From contig JAJYYW010000047.1 in the NCBI GenBank assembly GCA_021800575.1, positions 1-8,053 of the forward strand: a DNA stretch of 8,053 bases. The letters run 5' to 3'. The stretch comes from a bacterium. GTDB lineage: Bacteria > JAMCPX01. Of this stretch, positions 6,156 to 8,053 are shown in pieces (position 1 is the stretch's first letter; each line of letters starts with the position of its first letter). The notes beneath the pieces are model-generated. The model saw only the letters and a list, made by a program, of their open reading frames with translations. It made no database searches and was not told where the DNA came from. The position numbers and the translations under genes were made by a program.

Positions 6156-8053
6156 ATGAGCACAATGAAGAAGCCGGTAACATCATCAAAACTGGACGAT
6201 CTGTCCGTCAATGCGATCAGGTTCCTTTCCATCGACGCGGTGGAAAAGGCAAAGAGCGGACACCCGGGCATGCCTATGGGGGCAGCGCCCATGGCATACG
6301 TGCTGTGGACCCGGTTTATGAAGTACAACCCTGCAAACCCGGACTGGTTCGATCGTGACCGGTTCATCCTCTCGGCAGGACACGGCTCCATGCTCCTGTA
6401 CAGCCTGCTCCATCTGACCGGCTATGCAGTGTCACTGGATGATATCAAAATGTTCAGGCAGTGGAACAGTAAAACCCCGGGCCATCCGGAGCGCGGCATT
6501 GTCCCCGGCGTTGAGGTGACCACCGGACCGCTCGGGCAGGGATTTGCAAACGGCGTGGGAATGGCCATTGCCGAGGCATACCTCGCGTCCCGCTACAACC
6601 GTCCCGGTTTCAAGATCATAGACCATTACACCTATGCGATCGCAGGCGACGGCGACCTCATGGAAGGTGTCGCTTCTGAGGCCGCGTCACTCGCAGGACA
6701 CCTCGGGCTGGGCAAGCTGATCTATCTGTACGACGACAACCGTATATCGCTCGCTGCTTCGACCGATATCGATTTTACGGAAGACCGGGCGAAGCGTATG
6801 GCATCGTACGGCTGGCACACGCAAATCATCAGGAATGGGAACGACCTCGATGCACTGGGCAAGGCGCTGGTCGCTGCAAAAAAGGAGAAAAACCGGCCGT
6901 CCATGATCCTGGTGAGGACCCACATCGGCTACGGTTCTCCGAACAAGCAGGACACCTTTGAAGCGCACGGTTCTCCTCTCGGGGATCAGGAGGTGAAACG
7001 CACGAAAGAGCACCTCGGCTGGCCGCTTGAACCGGCCTTCTCTATACCCGGCGAGGTTCTCGCCCACTTCCGGAAGGCCCTGGACAGAGGCAAAAAGGCG
7101 CAGACAGCCTGGGAGGAGAAGTTTGCCGCATATACACAGGCATTCCCGGAGCAGGCGCGCGAACTTGGCATGCTGATACAGGGCCGGCTGCCGCAGGGCT
7201 GGGACAGGGACATTCCTGTGTTCCCGGCAGACACAAAGGGCCTGGCAACGCGCGTCGCATCCGGTACTATCTTGAACTCGATCGCGCCGGCACTGCCGCA
7301 TTTGATCGGAGGGTCCTGCGATCTGGATCCCTCCACCCATACCGCGCTCAAGGGCATGGGTGATTTCGAAAACCCCGGCAGCAGGCCGCACGATCCGCAG
7401 GGCTCGGTCGGCACATCGTGGGGCTACGGAGGCAGGAACATACACTTCGGTGTGCGCGAGCATGCCATGGGCGCGGCGCTGAACGGCATGGCGGCCCACG
7501 GCGGGATCATCCCGTTCGGTTCTACATTCCTGATATTCTCGGACTACATGCGTCCGCCGATCCGGCTTGCCGCACTGATGGGACTGCGTGTCATCTACGT
7601 GTTCACGCACGACAGCATCGGCGTCGGCGAGGACGGACCCACGCACCAGCCGATCGAACAGCTCGCTATCCTCCGTGCAATCCCGGACATCACGGTCCTG
7701 CGCCCCTGTGACGCGAACGAGACCGCCGAGGCATGGCGTGTTGCGGTGGAGACCACGGGCCGCCCGGTGGCGCTCGTTCTGACCAGACAGAACGTTCCGA
7801 CGATCGACCGGACAGGGCTGGGCAGTGCACACGATCTTCGGCGCGGCGCGTATGTACTCGCGGATGCCCCGGACGGCAGTCCCGACATCCTGCTCATCGC
7901 GAGCGGGTCGGAGGTGAGCCTGGTCATGGAGGCGAAGAAGCGGCTGGACGCCGGGGGTGTCAAGGCGCGGGTCGTGTCCATGCCGAGCATGGATCTGTTC
8001 GAGTCCCAGCCCGGTGAATACAAACAATCGGTCCTTCCCCCTGCGGTGCAGGC
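6156..8053 (+). CDS. tkt: Transketolase, 3' end beyond the window
   Basis: A thiamine diphosphate enzyme of the non-oxidative pentose phosphate pathway that transfers a two-carbon ketol unit between sugar phosphates. The frame is open for 632 codons to the window edge; families of about 660-670 aa suggest 30-40 residues are missing. Seen: [10 protein letters not shown] (33-42) with the substrate-site His36, AGHGS (74-78), TTGPLGQG (122-129), and the ThDP/metal motif from GDGDLMEG (164-171) to DDNRIS (193-198). The pyrimidine domain has [12 protein letters not shown], then [10 protein letters not shown] with the catalytic Glu435, and [15 protein letters not shown] (485-499). It is a complete fused enzyme, not the split two-subunit form common in archaea and some anaerobes. 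ATG 6156 is preferred because AAGGAG (6143-6148) is 7 nt upstream; ATG 6165 is a second in-frame option. It probably shares the promoter at 4892 with the kinase, subject to the leader structure. Confidence 0.95.
   Translation, partial: MSTMKKPVTSSKLDDLSVNAIRFLSIDAVEKAKSGHPGMPMGAAPMAYVLWTRFMKYNPANPDWFDRDRFILSAGHGSMLLYSLLHLTGYAVSLDDIKMFRQWNSKTPGHPERGIVPGVEVTTGPLGQGFANGVGMAIAEAYLASRYNRPGFKIIDHYTYAIAGDGDLMEGVASEAASLAGHLGLGKLIYLYDDNRISLAASTDIDFTEDRAKRMASYGWHTQIIRNGNDLDALGKALVAAKKEKNRPSMILVRTHIGYGSPNKQDTFEAHGSPLGDQEVKRTKEHLGWPLEPAFSIPGEVLAHFRKALDRGKKAQTAWEEKFAAYTQAFPEQARELGMLIQGRLPQGWDRDIPVFPADTKGLATRVASGTILNSIAPALPHLIGGSCDLDPSTHTALKGMGDFENPGSRPHDPQGSVGTSWGYGGRNIHFGVREHAMGAALNGMAAHGGIIPFGSTFLIFSDYMRPPIRLAALMGLRVIYVFTHDSIGVGEDGPTHQPIEQLAILRAIPDITVLRPCDANETAEAWRVAVETTGRPVALVLTRQNVPTIDRTGLGSAHDLRRGAYVLADAPDGSPDILLIASGSEVSLVMEAKKRLDAGGVKARVVSMPSMDLFESQPGEYKQSVLPPAVQ

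Noticed and set aside
6687..8027. 446-codon open frame on the minus strand opposite transketolase
   Set aside because: It is the mirror of a strongly coding GC-biased gene with all transketolase motifs on the plus strand; the translated sequence is Arg/His-rich and shows no domain.

Overview
The window comes from a bacterial genome of moderately high GC and reads almost entirely on the + strand, with short gaps and no RNA genes, mobile elements or CRISPR arrays that I can see. The host is a bacterium by inference: it has Shine-Dalgarno sites, a near-consensus sigma70-type promoter and a full-length bacterial-type transketolase. The two-gene SufC/SufB-like pair without SufD, SufS or SufU nearby is the minimal arrangement known mainly from anaerobic bacteria and archaea, so an anaerobic lineage is plausible. 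I cannot name the genus.

Layout. (1) 1-112: the unresolved 3' end of an upstream gene. (2) 113-1096 and 1103-2986: a GT2 polyprenyl-phosphate glycosyltransferase with two C-terminal membrane segments, then 6 nt later a 627-residue glutamine-dependent asparagine synthetase/amidotransferase. These two are probably co-transcribed and may be the tail of a glycan or glycolipid cluster. (3) 3131-3847 and 3852-4811: a SufC-like ABC ATPase and a SufB/SufD-family scaffold, 4 nt apart, forming a minimal Fe-S cluster assembly operon. (4) 4812-5014: an intergenic region with a near-perfect promoter (TTGACA, 17 bp, TATTAT), an A/T-rich upstream stretch and inverted repeats around it. (5) 5015-6019: a ROK-family sugar kinase. 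(6) 6020-6155: a leader with stacked stem-loops and a possible 36-codon reading frame. (7) 6156-8053: a transketolase cut off by the window end.

How the genes may work together. The kinase would supply hexose phosphate, and the transketolase would move two-carbon units in the non-oxidative pentose phosphate pathway, so the strong promoter at 4892-4920 probably drives a carbohydrate operon. The leader before the transketolase can be folded in two mutually exclusive ways: a stem with a bulge at 6072-6099, or a terminator-like hairpin at 6096-6118 followed by four T. That resembles an attenuator that would set transketolase expression separately from the kinase. This leader is the most interesting unexplained structure here; the two-gene Fe-S system is the most notable recognised one.
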